Part shown: positions 14,381 through 25,775 of the stretch, piece by piece
Layout of the letters: the number at the start of each line of letters is the position of its first letter
Numbering within the stretch: position 1 is the first letter of the stretch
Assembly (NCBI GenBank): GCA_032622095.1
Contig: CP136069.1
Location: 122,190,126-122,254,125 of the forward strand
Length of the DNA: 64,000 bases
Source: Siphonodentalium dalli
Lineage: Eukaryota > Mollusca > Scaphopoda > Gadilida > Siphonodentaliidae
Direction: 5' to 3'
The notes under the pieces: model-generated
Seen by the model: only the letters and a program-made list of their open reading frames with translations
The model's database searches: none
What the model was told of the DNA's origin: nothing
Program-made: the position numbers and the translations under genes

Positions 14381-16370
14381 GTCATGGTAGTAATAGTTTA
14401 GCATAAGCGGATATTTAACAGGCAACCAGAGCAAGTACTTATTAAAATCAGTTCCGTAGCAGAGATGGAGTGGAAGATATTGAGTTCGCGCATGTTTGGC
14501 CATCAGCTGATCCGAATGTAGGAAAAGATATACCATTTATCTGTTATTGCAACGATATTTAAGAGTGACTGGGGGACAGGAACGTGGCTACAGTCTTCAT
14601 TTTGGGTAGTGGTGGAGGGGGTGGGTGTGACCACCTTGAAATTTCCAACTGTTGCACCTCCTGAACCAGATATAATTCCAAGGCTCGCGAAAAATCCATT
14701 TGTATACGCCCGCTACCTGTAGATTGGAAAGTTTCCAACGGATAGCAATTTCAGCCCACACTTTTCCTTTACCGTTCGGTCATCCAAGAACGTTTCCAAA
14801 TATATAGGTTCACAATCGCTGTGGTCGTTAACTTCGTGGTCGATTATTGAGTCCTCAGTCGTAGCATTTACATATCAGGGTGATCTCTAGAATAATACAA
14901 GCTATATCTGGAAATAGTGGGGGCACATGGAGATGTGATACCGAGATGTAGCTTTTGAACAGGCGGGACTGATAGATTCATAAAGGAACATCATGTTATT
15001 GAATTGGCAAGTTCCCATGACCTTACTGGATATATCGACTTTCCCCCATTATAGTAAGCCTATAGCTAGTACACAATGTTGGTGTTTCATTTTCCAGAGA
15101 AACTTATCAATCAAAATATCGCCTAGAAGAAGTAACTGGCGGTCAATACATTGGATTCCTATATATGCATCCTATTATCCAATGGGCAATCCCAGTTAGC
15201 TGAACCATTTACACAAATATTAGATACCAAATATACCCCCAGATAACCAAAGAAAACGCATCAGACTGACAACACTTATCTCAGCCCACTGGATGGTGTT
15301 TCGTGCGGACTGTCAGCTATTTACCGTCCGACAACTATTTACCGCAACCGAATACCAGGGTCCATTGGTACGTGTTACAATATAATTATGTTCTATATCA
15401 ACAACAATCTTATTAGATGGTTTTGGTGGTCGAATATTGACGTTGAGAGAGGTTTTATATCATAATCTGAATTTTTGTCAGGCGCCCGAAATTCAAAATA
15501 TCGCAAACATGTATGATGCATAACGCTTATGTATTCATTACTTGTGGACTCTGATTATTAAAATGCGATTATTTTCGTATTACCTTTGATGTAGTCGCAG
15601 GGATATTCGTGATGATTGTGTTATGAATTGTATTTCGATTTCATATCTTGTTCTGGCATGAACAGAAAGCTAAGCTGGTATGGGGAAATTTGACTAATGT
15701 TGGTGTCGATGCGGATCGGGAGTCGTTAAATACACATTCTTACACTACAACTAATTCGCAAGTTTGAATTATTTTAACAGAATATGATTTCGCCAAATGA
15801 GTACGTGCTACACCTGCTGTTTATGTGTGCTGATGATGGCGAGATGTATCCCAGGTGCCGAAATAAATCGGACACACACGTTAAGGTAGGAAAATATTTC
15901 GAACAATGAGTTGATTTTTCAAACAGACCATAGTGATATTCTGCACACAATTTCCGATTATCCACTCACGGGGCTTACAATAAAGTCATTATCAATGCAT
16001 TGTGTACGGAAATTCAATATTTTGTTTGAATGTATCTTTTGATTTGTGATAGAGTATAGGCGCATTATATTGATATGTTTACTTTGCAGATTGTATCGGA
16101 TGATATAGTCTAATGACACTTAATATGGGCATAATCTTGAGGATTTTAGCGGATTTGAACAATTCTCGTTTTTGAATTAAGGAATTATACCTCCCAGTGA
16201 ACAGCCTTTTTTCGATATAAAGAGTAAGATGAGATCGCAATTGGAGATATGATACTTCCGTTTATATGTTGGTGACTACAGTACTGTAACTGCTTGCTGG
16301 TTGGTGGGGACAACATTTAAACATATAATACAACAATGTTAAAATTAACTGTCGTCGATGTGGTGCAGCA
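14381..16370. other. Intergenic, no supported feature
   Basis: Short open frames only, without motifs. Confidence 0.45.
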
Positions 16371-17110
16371 TTGTTCGCGAAAATGATAGTGAAAAATAAC
16401 GGAATCGGTGGTGGCTACTGTCAAATCGACGATGGACGATACCCATTAGTTACTAACTCTAACTTATTGCCAACATTATTGGTGTTAAAATTAATACATC
16501 ATACCATATCTCTACCTAATATGAAAAACATGTTGGTTAATTTGGATTTTCCTGCCATTTGGAACCGAAACAGTTATTTTATGCTGAAGAATCGCTCTTT
16601 AAAAAAAAACAATTCAAACATTATCATTGAAATGGATATTCCAATAATGCCCAAATAGTTAATCCATATGGTGTAGTAGTTATCTGGCAATCAAATGTAG
16701 AAAGAAGTTAACAGCAGTTTTGAAAGGGTTGTAAGATATTGGATTTTAGTTACCCCTCCCCAAACACGTTTTTTGGTCGAAAAATTTCATATTTTTGATA
16801 ACTTCACCAAATTTCCCAATTGATTTTAATGGGAGCCTACATGACTATTTTGCTGCACATTGGGCACGATAATTTTGTTAAGTGATTAATACCTGTTCAT
16901 GCTTCCAGACCCCCAGTTACAACAACCACAATTGCACATTTGATCGACAGCAGCTATATATAACATGCATCGACGTCGACTTTGTAGGACTGAACTATTT
17001 GTGATAGACAACATATGAAACTCAATGTATACATATTGTCTCACATATATAAAAAACATTATTTTTGTTACCAAAGTGATGTTAGTGTACCTCTGAATAA
17101 TAAGAAACAC
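16371..17110 (+). repeat. Left inverted arm of the 16.4-25.8 kb structure
   Basis: Inverted partner of 24667-25775. It contains a 95-codon open frame (16371-16658), but the partner copy does not keep that frame open across the same segment, so I do not call it a gene. Confidence 0.7.
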
Positions 17111-17239
17111 AGAAAATAAATAGTACGTTCAAATGAATTCCCACCAAGGTGGCAGTTCTCTCAGTTGTATATACCAGTATATCTAAATGAAACGCAAGAG
17201 AGTGTGATGTATAGCTGGGAGCATGTTGTCATATATTCA

Positions 17240-18080
17240 GTGTGTTGAGTGTTCAAGACTTAAAAATAGGGCAGGTGGTCTCCAAACAATCGAACAATTG
17301 TCTTTCTGATTTGCCGTTCGCTTTGTGTAAGGTGACGCAGGCTTTCGGGAACGGACCATCCATAATAATAATATACTTCCTGACCGAATAGCCTTTCTCC
17401 AGACCCTCTGTTAAAACCCAGGATTCAGTAACCATCCCATTCATATAAATTGTTTACTTCCTGATATAACTCTCCTATGTCCACACCCTCAGTTAAAACT
17501 GAGAGCATATACCTTCAGTTCGTGGTGTTGTCGTGACATAAAATAGCGTTGTTGGTCACATTCTTGTTATTTGTCAGCCGCTTTTTGTTAAGTGTCTCAG
17601 GTTGTCAGAAAACTTCATATGCAGCCCTATATATCGTATAGTGCCTTATGGAATAGCCATTCGGTCTCTGTTGATGTTGAGAGCATAACCCCTTCAGTGC
17701 ATGACGTGTTCAAGACTTCAAATAGGGTATATGGGTATCTAAAAATTCGCCTTTATTATTTGTCAACCGCTTGCTGTGAAGGCTTTCGGGAATCAACACA
17801 TCCTGTGTGCGTATATCCCGATAAAACTACCTTTGGTCACACCTTCGGTTAATATTGAGAGCGTATAATTTCACCGTGTCACCGTGTGGTGTCTTCAAGA
17901 TTTCAAATAGGGTAGAGGGTCCTTAAAACAGCAACTTTTCGTAAAGTGCTCATGCTTTCTAGACCCAATCCATCTATACAAATTGTGTACTTCCTTGTGC
18001 AACTACCCATTGTCCATACACTCAGTTAATACTGAGAGGATATCGTTCCAGTTAATGGTATGCTCTAGTCTTCAAATCAT
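17240..18080 (+). repeat. ~180-190-bp diverged tandem array, left cluster, about 5 units
   Basis: 'ttcaagacttcaaataggg' or close variants recur at about 17251, 17708, 17891 and 18066, with a reduced unit near 17530. Each unit also carries 'gccgctttttgtaaagtg', 'ggctttcgggaa' and 'cacactcagttaatactgag'. The last block forms a short stem (CTCAGT-TAAT-ACTGAG). This is the same family and the same orientation as the right cluster. Confidence 0.8.
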
Positions 18081-20099
18081 GCACATCTCGACCACACCGA
18101 CAATACTGGTGTCAATGAAAGAGTATATATTTGAGTTGTCCAAAATTGCATACATGTGGACACATACTAAGACTGGTACATTAAATATTGTGTCTGAGTT
18201 GCCAGATACAGTAATAGACATATTATGTTGACTGGAAATCTACAAGTTTCACTTTTCTTGTTTACATAGAGATGTTGAAATTACCTATATCTGTGTATGG
18301 TCGGTTTGCCAAGCTCTTAATCAGTGTTAATATGAAAGACAAACTCACCACACATTGCATAAAACTTAATGTCCAGTTGGAATAATCCTGATATATAAGA
18401 TTAAAATCCATATAAATTATACTGATAATATCCACATCCATAACGAAACAACACAGCGATATTATGGTTAACAAACAGTCTAAACACGAGGATTACGTGT
18501 GGTCAGTGAAATTTCCTTTGAACTGCTTGGCCGCAAAATGGGTCAACTATCTTGGTCTGACAACACTTATTAGGGTCAATAGCATTACATGTCACGTGTT
18601 GTACATAGGAATTTCAGCAATTATCGATTTTTGGTGAGTTACAAAACAAGGCCGAGTTGTTTTTACACAATCGACATAATGTCTGTTCACTTGTTCGTTT
18701 GTCTATCCGTCTTCCCATCGTTGCTCATTTAATGTGCAAAAATATATTTGTGTACAAATACAGAATAGGGAACATACTTAAACGATGTACTACTACTTAA
18801 ACGATTAACCGACTGCTTATATGTTGGCATGCCACACCAGGGTGGCCTCGGCACATCGAGGCACGATGATAACCGAACACCGGAATACAGAAATGATATT
18901 TGTATCGATCATCTTTATTATTATTATATGTATGTGTTTTTCTTTCAGCATGGTATGTAAGGAGAGTGTGAGTGCAAGTGACATTGGTTATTTTTTACTC
19001 GTTTCGGTATACTCCTGTATAACTTCCACATTAAGAATTTCAGTTGAAGTCTTTTCCGCCCTTGGTGGTCGATCGGTCGGACGTCTGCCAGTCTATGTAA
19101 ACATACACTCAAATTCATTCTGATACTGAGTCTATTGCATTCCCATCAACTTTTCATTTCTGAACGGTTGTGGGCTTCCCCCAAATTACGTCACACGCAC
19201 TAAATATAAATATGAAATTAGTTGTAATTGACAGGCGTAAACATGGTCACGTGCCAGTGCCGTCATGGCCGCTTCAACCCTGTGAAGCCGATTCTAAGAA
19301 TCGGAATTAATAGTTGCAGGGTTTGTGACTTTTCGTTCGGCGGTTGTTTTACTGACAATAAAGGGAAACAGCTAACTTCCGGGATCCAAAATAATATGTA
19401 CAATAACTAAGACAGATCTTCTTGAAATTATAAAAAAATGTCAATTTATGTGGATCTCTTGGACTCAGAACGAATTATTTTTTAGATTGGCCAGGCGATT
19501 TGTCGACCATGTTGTCAAAAAATAACACAAATCAACGGCCACGAATCAAAAATACATGAATGTCGGGACTATCTGCTAAAACAACTACAGAACTAAAAAA
19601 AAGTTAAATGACATAACAAAACGATCTATCAGTTCCCCAGTACCGGCAGTAGTACTACCGCAGCCAAAACGAGCGAAGAGCAACACAATTCTACCACCAA
19701 CCCCACCGAAACCCTCCCGACCTTACACAGCCGTATTATTAGCTCCAACGATTGGCCAGTTGTACCCTAATTACAGTTGCCCGCAATCCAAATTCCGGTG
19801 ATTCTTGATTTTAAACTTTCGACCGCTCGTCAACAATCTACTTTATTTGTCGATTTGTGAATTTCTCTTCCGGTATAACATGACGTCATGGATACTATTT
19901 AACAACATTTAGCCACACCTTCGGAATTTCCACACCGAGAGCACGTGACATGTTACTAGTTTTTTATTGGGGCACACATTTCTTGGAGCTAAGTTTTGAT
20001 TGGCGGTAATTACAAGGAATCCCGGGTTTGGGAAATGAAAACTGAACGAAATGTCATCAGACCCACTATTTTTTATATGTGGGTATGTAGTTTACTCCA
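18081..20099. other. Interior of the candidate foldback element, no supported gene
   Basis: Only short open frames. The only structure I note is a 17-nt near-palindrome 'ccgattctaagaatcgg' at about 19288. No transposase or recombinase motif was found. Confidence 0.45.
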
Positions 20100-22843
20100 G
20101 ACTGGACGTCTGCGTACTAACGTCTGCTCATGTCTGTAAAATTATTTATTCAAACTGTCGAGGGCTGAACGAAACTACTAAGCGTCGCGATGTTTTTCGA
20201 CACTTGAAAGATTTGAAACCGTATGTCTACTAGATACACATTTTACAAAAGATATGGAAAAAATTATTTCAGCCGAATGGGGCTCAAAAACAGAAATAGC
20301 ATCTTTTAAATCAAATTCTCATGGAGTAGCAATTCTGTTCAATACAAATTTAGATTTCCACATACACGAATCTCTGAAAGATACTGGCGGAAATTATATC
20401 ATTTTGGATATCACCATTGAAAATGTGAGAATTAGTTTGGCTAATATTTATGGGCCAAATAACGATAACCCAGAATGTTACCATAACCTGCAAAAAGTAA
20501 TTATTAAAATAGGCAATACTCAAATCGTAATATGTGGTGATTGGAATTTGGTTCAAAATCAAACGTCCGATACTTTCAACTATAAACATACAAACAGTCC
20601 ACGCACACAAGAGGCGGTGCATAGTCTTGTCGATAGGCTCGACCTAATTGATGTATGGACATCCAATAATAAAGAACATAGGCGTTTCACTTGGAGAAGA
20701 AAGTCACCTATAAAAATGGCGAGGGTGGACTATTTCCTCGTATCAGATGATATTTTAAGCCTAATTGGAGAGAAACCAAACATACTGCCGGGATATAGAT
20801 CCGATCACTCGATTATAACATTATCACTAACATTAAATACTCACCAGAAGGGTCACGGTTTTTGGAAATTTAATCTTTCACTTCTACGAGACAAAACATA
20901 TATCGATATGATGAATGAGCTCATTGAAACCAATAAGATTCGATACAACTACACTACAGACGAATTAGATAGTTCCCCTCATTATACATGTAAATGTGAT
21001 ATCAGCAAAAGACTTTTTCTAGATTCACTTTTATTGGATATAAGAGGGGCTACCATTGCTTACTCTTCAAACAGAAAACGAGAGCGTAAATCAAAAGAAG
21101 AATCTCTACAGAAAGCTAAATATGATCTTACCGAATTGGTTGATAGGAATGGGTCGGACAATGAACAGAAGGTGAAACTTCTGGAAGAGATACAAAAAGT
21201 CGATAACGAGCTAATGGATATGAGAAAGGAAGCTACAATGGGTGCAATGATAAGATCTAGAGCAAAATGGATCGAGGATGGCGAAAAACCAACAAAATAT
21301 TTCTTAAATTTGGAAAAGCGTAATTATATATCCAAAACCCTGACCAATCTGATAGACTCAAATGGGAAATTACTAACCTGCCAAAATGACATTATTAAAG
21401 AAGCTCGTAACTTTTATCAAACGTTATACACTTCAAAATGCACTACTCAGTCCGAGACATATTTTCAAATAACGTTTTGAAACTAAATAAAGATATTTCA
21501 GATAGTATAGAAGGGCCAATCACCATACATGAACTGTCTGCAGTATTAAAACAAACAAAGAATGGTAAGACATGTGGATTGGATGGATTTCCGTATGAAT
21601 TTTGGAATTTTTTCTGGCGAAAGCTTGGGCCTATTTTATGTGAATATCTCAATGAGTCCTATAAATCAGGAGAGCTCTCCATTACACAAAAACAAGGAAT
21701 TATAACTCTTCTCCCCTAAAAAGACAAAGACAGACATCTTCTAAAAAATTGGAGACCGATTACCTTATTGAACAGCTCATATAAGCTGGCATCTGCATGT
21801 ATAGCTCAACGGATGAAACAAGTTCTCCCCCATATCATTAACGAGGATCAAACGGGTTTCTTGAAGGGCCGATACATAGGAGACAATACACGACTGATTT
21901 ATGATCTTATATACTAAACTAACTTGAAGAAAATTCCTGGCCTCTTACTACTTTTAGATTTTGAGAAAGCATTTGACTCTGTATCGTGGAAATTCATGCA
22001 CAAATGTCTTGAATTTTTCAACTTTGGAGAAACGATAAAAAAATGGATTTCAATATTTTATACGAATATTAACTCTTCCTTACTCATAAATGGGCACATA
22101 TCACAACGTTTCGCACTAGGCCGAGGCTGTCGGCAGGGCGATCCTATATCTCCGTACATTTTTTTTATTTGCGCAGAAATCCTAGCTCTCGTGATTAGAA
22201 ATAATAAAAAAATCAAAGGAATTACCCTCGATGGTTTTGAATTTAAGTTAACGCAGTACGCAAACGACGCGACACTTATTCTAGACGGTTCCGAAAGTAG
22301 TCTAAGTGAGGCCTATTCCACCCTAAATGCCTTTGCTAAAATATCGGGACTCAATCTCAATGCGAGTAAGTGTCAGGCGTCGTGGATTGGATCCATGGTG
22401 GGGCGGCAAGAAAATATATGTCCGGACCTGCATCTCACATTTGCTGACTCATTTAATCTTCTTGGAATCAACTATAATACTACTTTAAACAAAATGTCGA
22501 TTAATTTTGAAAATAAGCTGAATGAAATTAAACGATTAACAGAAACATGGAATCATCGGCTACTTACCCCATTTGGTCGTATAACAGTTATACAATCCAT
22601 CATTATCCCCAAATTAACTCACCTATTCATCGCATTGCCTAACCCCAACAACAATTTCATGACCAAACTCGAAAAAATACTATTCAATTTTCTCTGGAAT
22701 TCCAAGCGGGACCGAGTAAAAAGAAAACTCGTCTGTCAAGACCACTCTCACGGTGGAATGAAAATGGTAGATGTAAACAATTTCCTCATGTCAATGGAAA
22801 TAACTTGGGTGAGACGATTGTTATTGAAAAGTTCAAAATGGTA
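20100..22843 (+). pseudogene. LINE (L1/Tx1-like) ORF2: AP endonuclease plus reverse transcriptase, inactivated
   Basis: The endonuclease starts with IIYSNCRGLN (about 20140), shifts frame near 20233-20254 around a decayed LLDTHF motif, then keeps GDWNLV, RVDYFLVS and SDHSI. After about 21440 a second shift leads into the RT frame with TCGLDGFPYEFW, WRPITLLN, DQTGFLKGRYIGDNTR, DFEKAFDSVSW and GCRQGDPISPY. The catalytic YADD box reads YAND, so one metal-binding Asp is lost. Two in-frame stops lie at 21717-21719 and 21915-21917. The copy ends abruptly at 22843, where LLLKSSKW runs into the ~190-bp tandem repeat. The C-terminal zinc knuckle and 3' UTR are missing, and ORF1 is not visible. Loss of the 3' end is unusual for a LINE and implies later breakage. 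Confidence 0.9.
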
Positions 22844-24590
22844 GGGGATCCTAAAACAGTGAAAATCACATTTTTATTTGCAACTGCTTTTTGTAAAGTG
22901 TCCCTGGATGTCGGGTACTAACACATCCATAACAATTGTATATTGCCTGGAGAATAGCCATTTGTCCACATATCGTTTGACATTGGGGGCACATCCATTC
23001 AGTTCTCGATGAGTTCAACGAGTTTACATGTGGTAGGGGGTCTACCAAAACAGTCAAAATTCTCCTTTATCTTGTCATCTGCTTTTTGTAAGGTGCCACA
23101 CGCTTTTGTGATCCAACATAGCATTAAACATGGCATCTGTCTGATATAACAGACATTCATCCGCAATCTTTGATGATATTGATACCACATCCCTTCAGCT
23201 AGTGGTGTGTTCAAGACTTCAAATAGGGATTGGGGTCCACTAAGACATGCAGTGATAATTTTACCATTTCGTTTGTCAGCCGCTTGTTGTAGTGCCATAT
23301 GCTTCCGGGAACCATCTTTTCATAACATTTGTGTATGTCATGATAATACTACCATTTGTCCACACACTCAGTTACAAATGAGATAATATCATTTAAGTTC
23401 GTGGTGTGTCTACGACTTCAAGTGGGATAGTGGGGGTCCTAAAAAGTACCCGATGTTTCGGGGGGATCCAAACGACTCATATCATTTGATAATTGCCTGA
23501 TAGCATTAACTTGCATACACACACTCAGCTAAATTTGAAAGTATATAACTTCTGTTCATGGTGAGGCATGTGAGCTCAAATGAGTTAATGGGTCCCCAAA
23601 ACAGTGACAATTCGCGTTTCTCGTTTGCCGGCCACTTTTTTGTAAAGTGTCCCAGACATTACGGAACCAACCCATCCATTAAAAATGTGCATTTCCTAAT
23701 ATAACTACCATGTGTCTACACCCCCTCAGTTAATATGTGGAGAAAATCCTTTCAGTTCGAGGTGTGTTTAAGACTTTGAATGGAATAGGGTGCCTCAAGA
23801 CAAAGAAAAGTAAACTTTCGTAGTCAGTCGCCTTTTTTAAATTACACTGGAATTTCGGGAACCAAACTACCTATATACATTGCATATTCCCTAATAGCAC
23901 TACCTATCGTTCAAACTGTTAGTTAATATTAAGAGAATACAGCTTCAGTGTATGTTGTGATCAAGAGTTTAATTGGGTCCCACAAAACAAAACAATATTC
24001 GCCTTTGCATACCATTTGCCATTCACTTTTTCTAATGTGCCAAAGGCTTTCGGAAATTATGCACCCATCTATACATACATATTGTGTATGCCCTTATAGC
24101 TTTACCCACATCATCATTCAATATTGAGAGTAATCGTTTCAGTAACTTTAACACTTCAATTGGGTAGGGTGTCCTCACAACATAACAAATTCGTCTTTCT
24201 TATTTATCGGCCGCTTTGTGTAAAGCGACACAGGCTTTCGGGAAACAATCTACTCATATAAAATATTTATTCCCTAATAGATCTGCCTTCTGTTCACTCT
24301 CAGTTAATGTAGAGAATATATAGATTCAGTTCGTATTGTGTTCATAATTTTAAATCGGGTAGAGTGTTTTCGAAAAATAAAACAATAACCTTTTCTATTC
24401 GCCATTCATCCGAGTTTTTGTAAAGTATCATATTATCTCGGGAACCAGCCAATCCATAAACATTGTGTGATTCGTTATATAGCACTCTCCTTTGTCCACA
24501 CCTTCGGTTAATAGTGATACTATATTTTCAGCTTGTGGTGTGTTCAATATTTCTAATAGTGTAGGGGACCTTAAAATATAGAACACGTTT
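22838..24590 (+). repeat. ~190-bp diverged tandem array, right cluster, about 10 units
   Basis: The landmark 'gttcaagacttcaaataggg' or variants occur at about 22831, 23013, 23209, 23408, 23570, 23766, 23959, 24147, 24339 and 24541 (intervals 162-202, mean about 190). The first unit begins directly on the LINE coding sequence at 'gttcaaaatggtagggg'. Units are strongly diverged, so the array is old. The unit is close to nucleosome length, as in many satellites. Confidence 0.85.
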
Positions 24591-24666
24591 GAGCTAATAA
24601 CGCTTACCCACTTGCATTGGTTAGAATAGTTTATGAGACATAAAACAAAATATCCGTTTTTCTATA

Positions 24667-25775
24667 TTTTGGTTGATTTAGAGGGACACCAACAATAACT
24701 CTGGCAGAAACAATGATTTTGTTCTGTATATGTTAGTCTGTATTATATGTCGTGTATAACAAGTACATCGGTTCTACAAAGTCGCTATATATTAATCAAA
24801 AATTGCATGCATGTTATAAATAAAATGTGTTGTAACTGGGGACTTCGAAGCCTGTGGACATCTTTAACCACTCTCGCTGTGTCTACGGATCCAGTTTTCA
24901 TCACATCAATCACACTTTGGTCCCATTAGAATAATGTAAAAAAGTGTGTGTTGTCGTTATCATACATATGTATTTTTTTTACCAAAACGTGTTCCGGCGA
25001 GAGGTAGCAAATAATCAATATCTCGCAACCCGTTTCTGTTAAATTCTTCATACCTGTTATGTCCAGATAACTACTGAGCCATATGCATTATATAGTTTAC
25101 CACGTGTTGTTTGTAACATAATTCGATGTTAATGTTTGTAAAATTACCTGTTATCCATAAAATATTGTTGTAGTTGTAGCTGGGGTCTGGAAGGTTGAAT
25201 ACATTTGCAGTCAAGTAAACGGTATCTCTGGACCAACCTTTCAGTACACAATTCATATTGAGTCCCATTAAGATCAATTAAAAAATGTTGTAAATCGTCC
25301 TAAAAAACATGTAACTTTTTCAACCAAAAATGTGTTTGGGAAGGGGTAGCTAAAATCCAGTATCTGGCATACCGTTCGAAATATCTGTTAAATTCGTTTC
25401 ACATATGCTTATCAGATAACTACTATACCACATGTATTATAATTTCGACATTCTCGTTATATCCGTTTGAATGATAATGTTTGAAAAACAACAGTTTTGT
25501 GAAAAAGAGCGATTTTCCAGCAAAGAAATGTTTCGGTTCCAAATGGCAGGAAAATCCAAATTAACTAACAATTTTCCTATCAAGTAGAAATATGGTATGA
25601 CGTTGTAATTTTAACACCAACAATGTTGGCAAATAAGTTAGAGTTAGCCTCAGAGCTCGCATTACCAAAATCGTTAATTTCTGGAAAAAGTCACTGGTGG
25701 GTATCGTTCATCGTCGATTTGACAATAGCCACCACCGATTCCGTTATTTTTCACTATAATTTTCGTCAACAATAT
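24667..25775 (-). repeat. Right inverted arm of the 16.4-25.8 kb structure
   Basis: Inverted partner of 16371-17110. It carries two copies of a ~340-bp sub-unit, with 'ccaaaacgtgttccggcgag' at about 24981 matching 'ccaaaaatgtgtttgggaag' at about 25321, each followed by 'cagataactact'. This explains why it is longer than the left arm. Confidence 0.7.

Larger units (their letters stand above)
16371..25775. mobile_element. Candidate large foldback-type element (long inverted arms, inner tandem arrays, LINE inside)
   Basis: The left arm 16371-17110 is matched by the reverse complement of 24667-25775. Outermost blocks: 'gatagtgaaaaataacggaa' on the left and its inverted counterpart 'ttccgttatttttcactata' on the right. 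Inner blocks pair in the right order: 'ttttcctgccatttggaacc' with 'ggttccaaatggcaggaaaa', then the 'gtttggggaggggtaa'-type block, then the 'gtaactgggggtctggaagc'-type block. The right arm is longer because a ~340-bp unit is duplicated. Just inside both arms are ~190-bp tandem repeats in the same orientation. Long inverted arms plus subterminal tandem repeats are known for foldback elements, but I found no transposase and no target duplication, so a segmental inverted duplication is the alternative. Confidence 0.5.

Noticed and set aside
16371-16658. 95-codon frame in the left arm of the large element
   Set aside because: The inverted copy at 25480-25770 does not keep the frame, so there is no sign of coding constraint.
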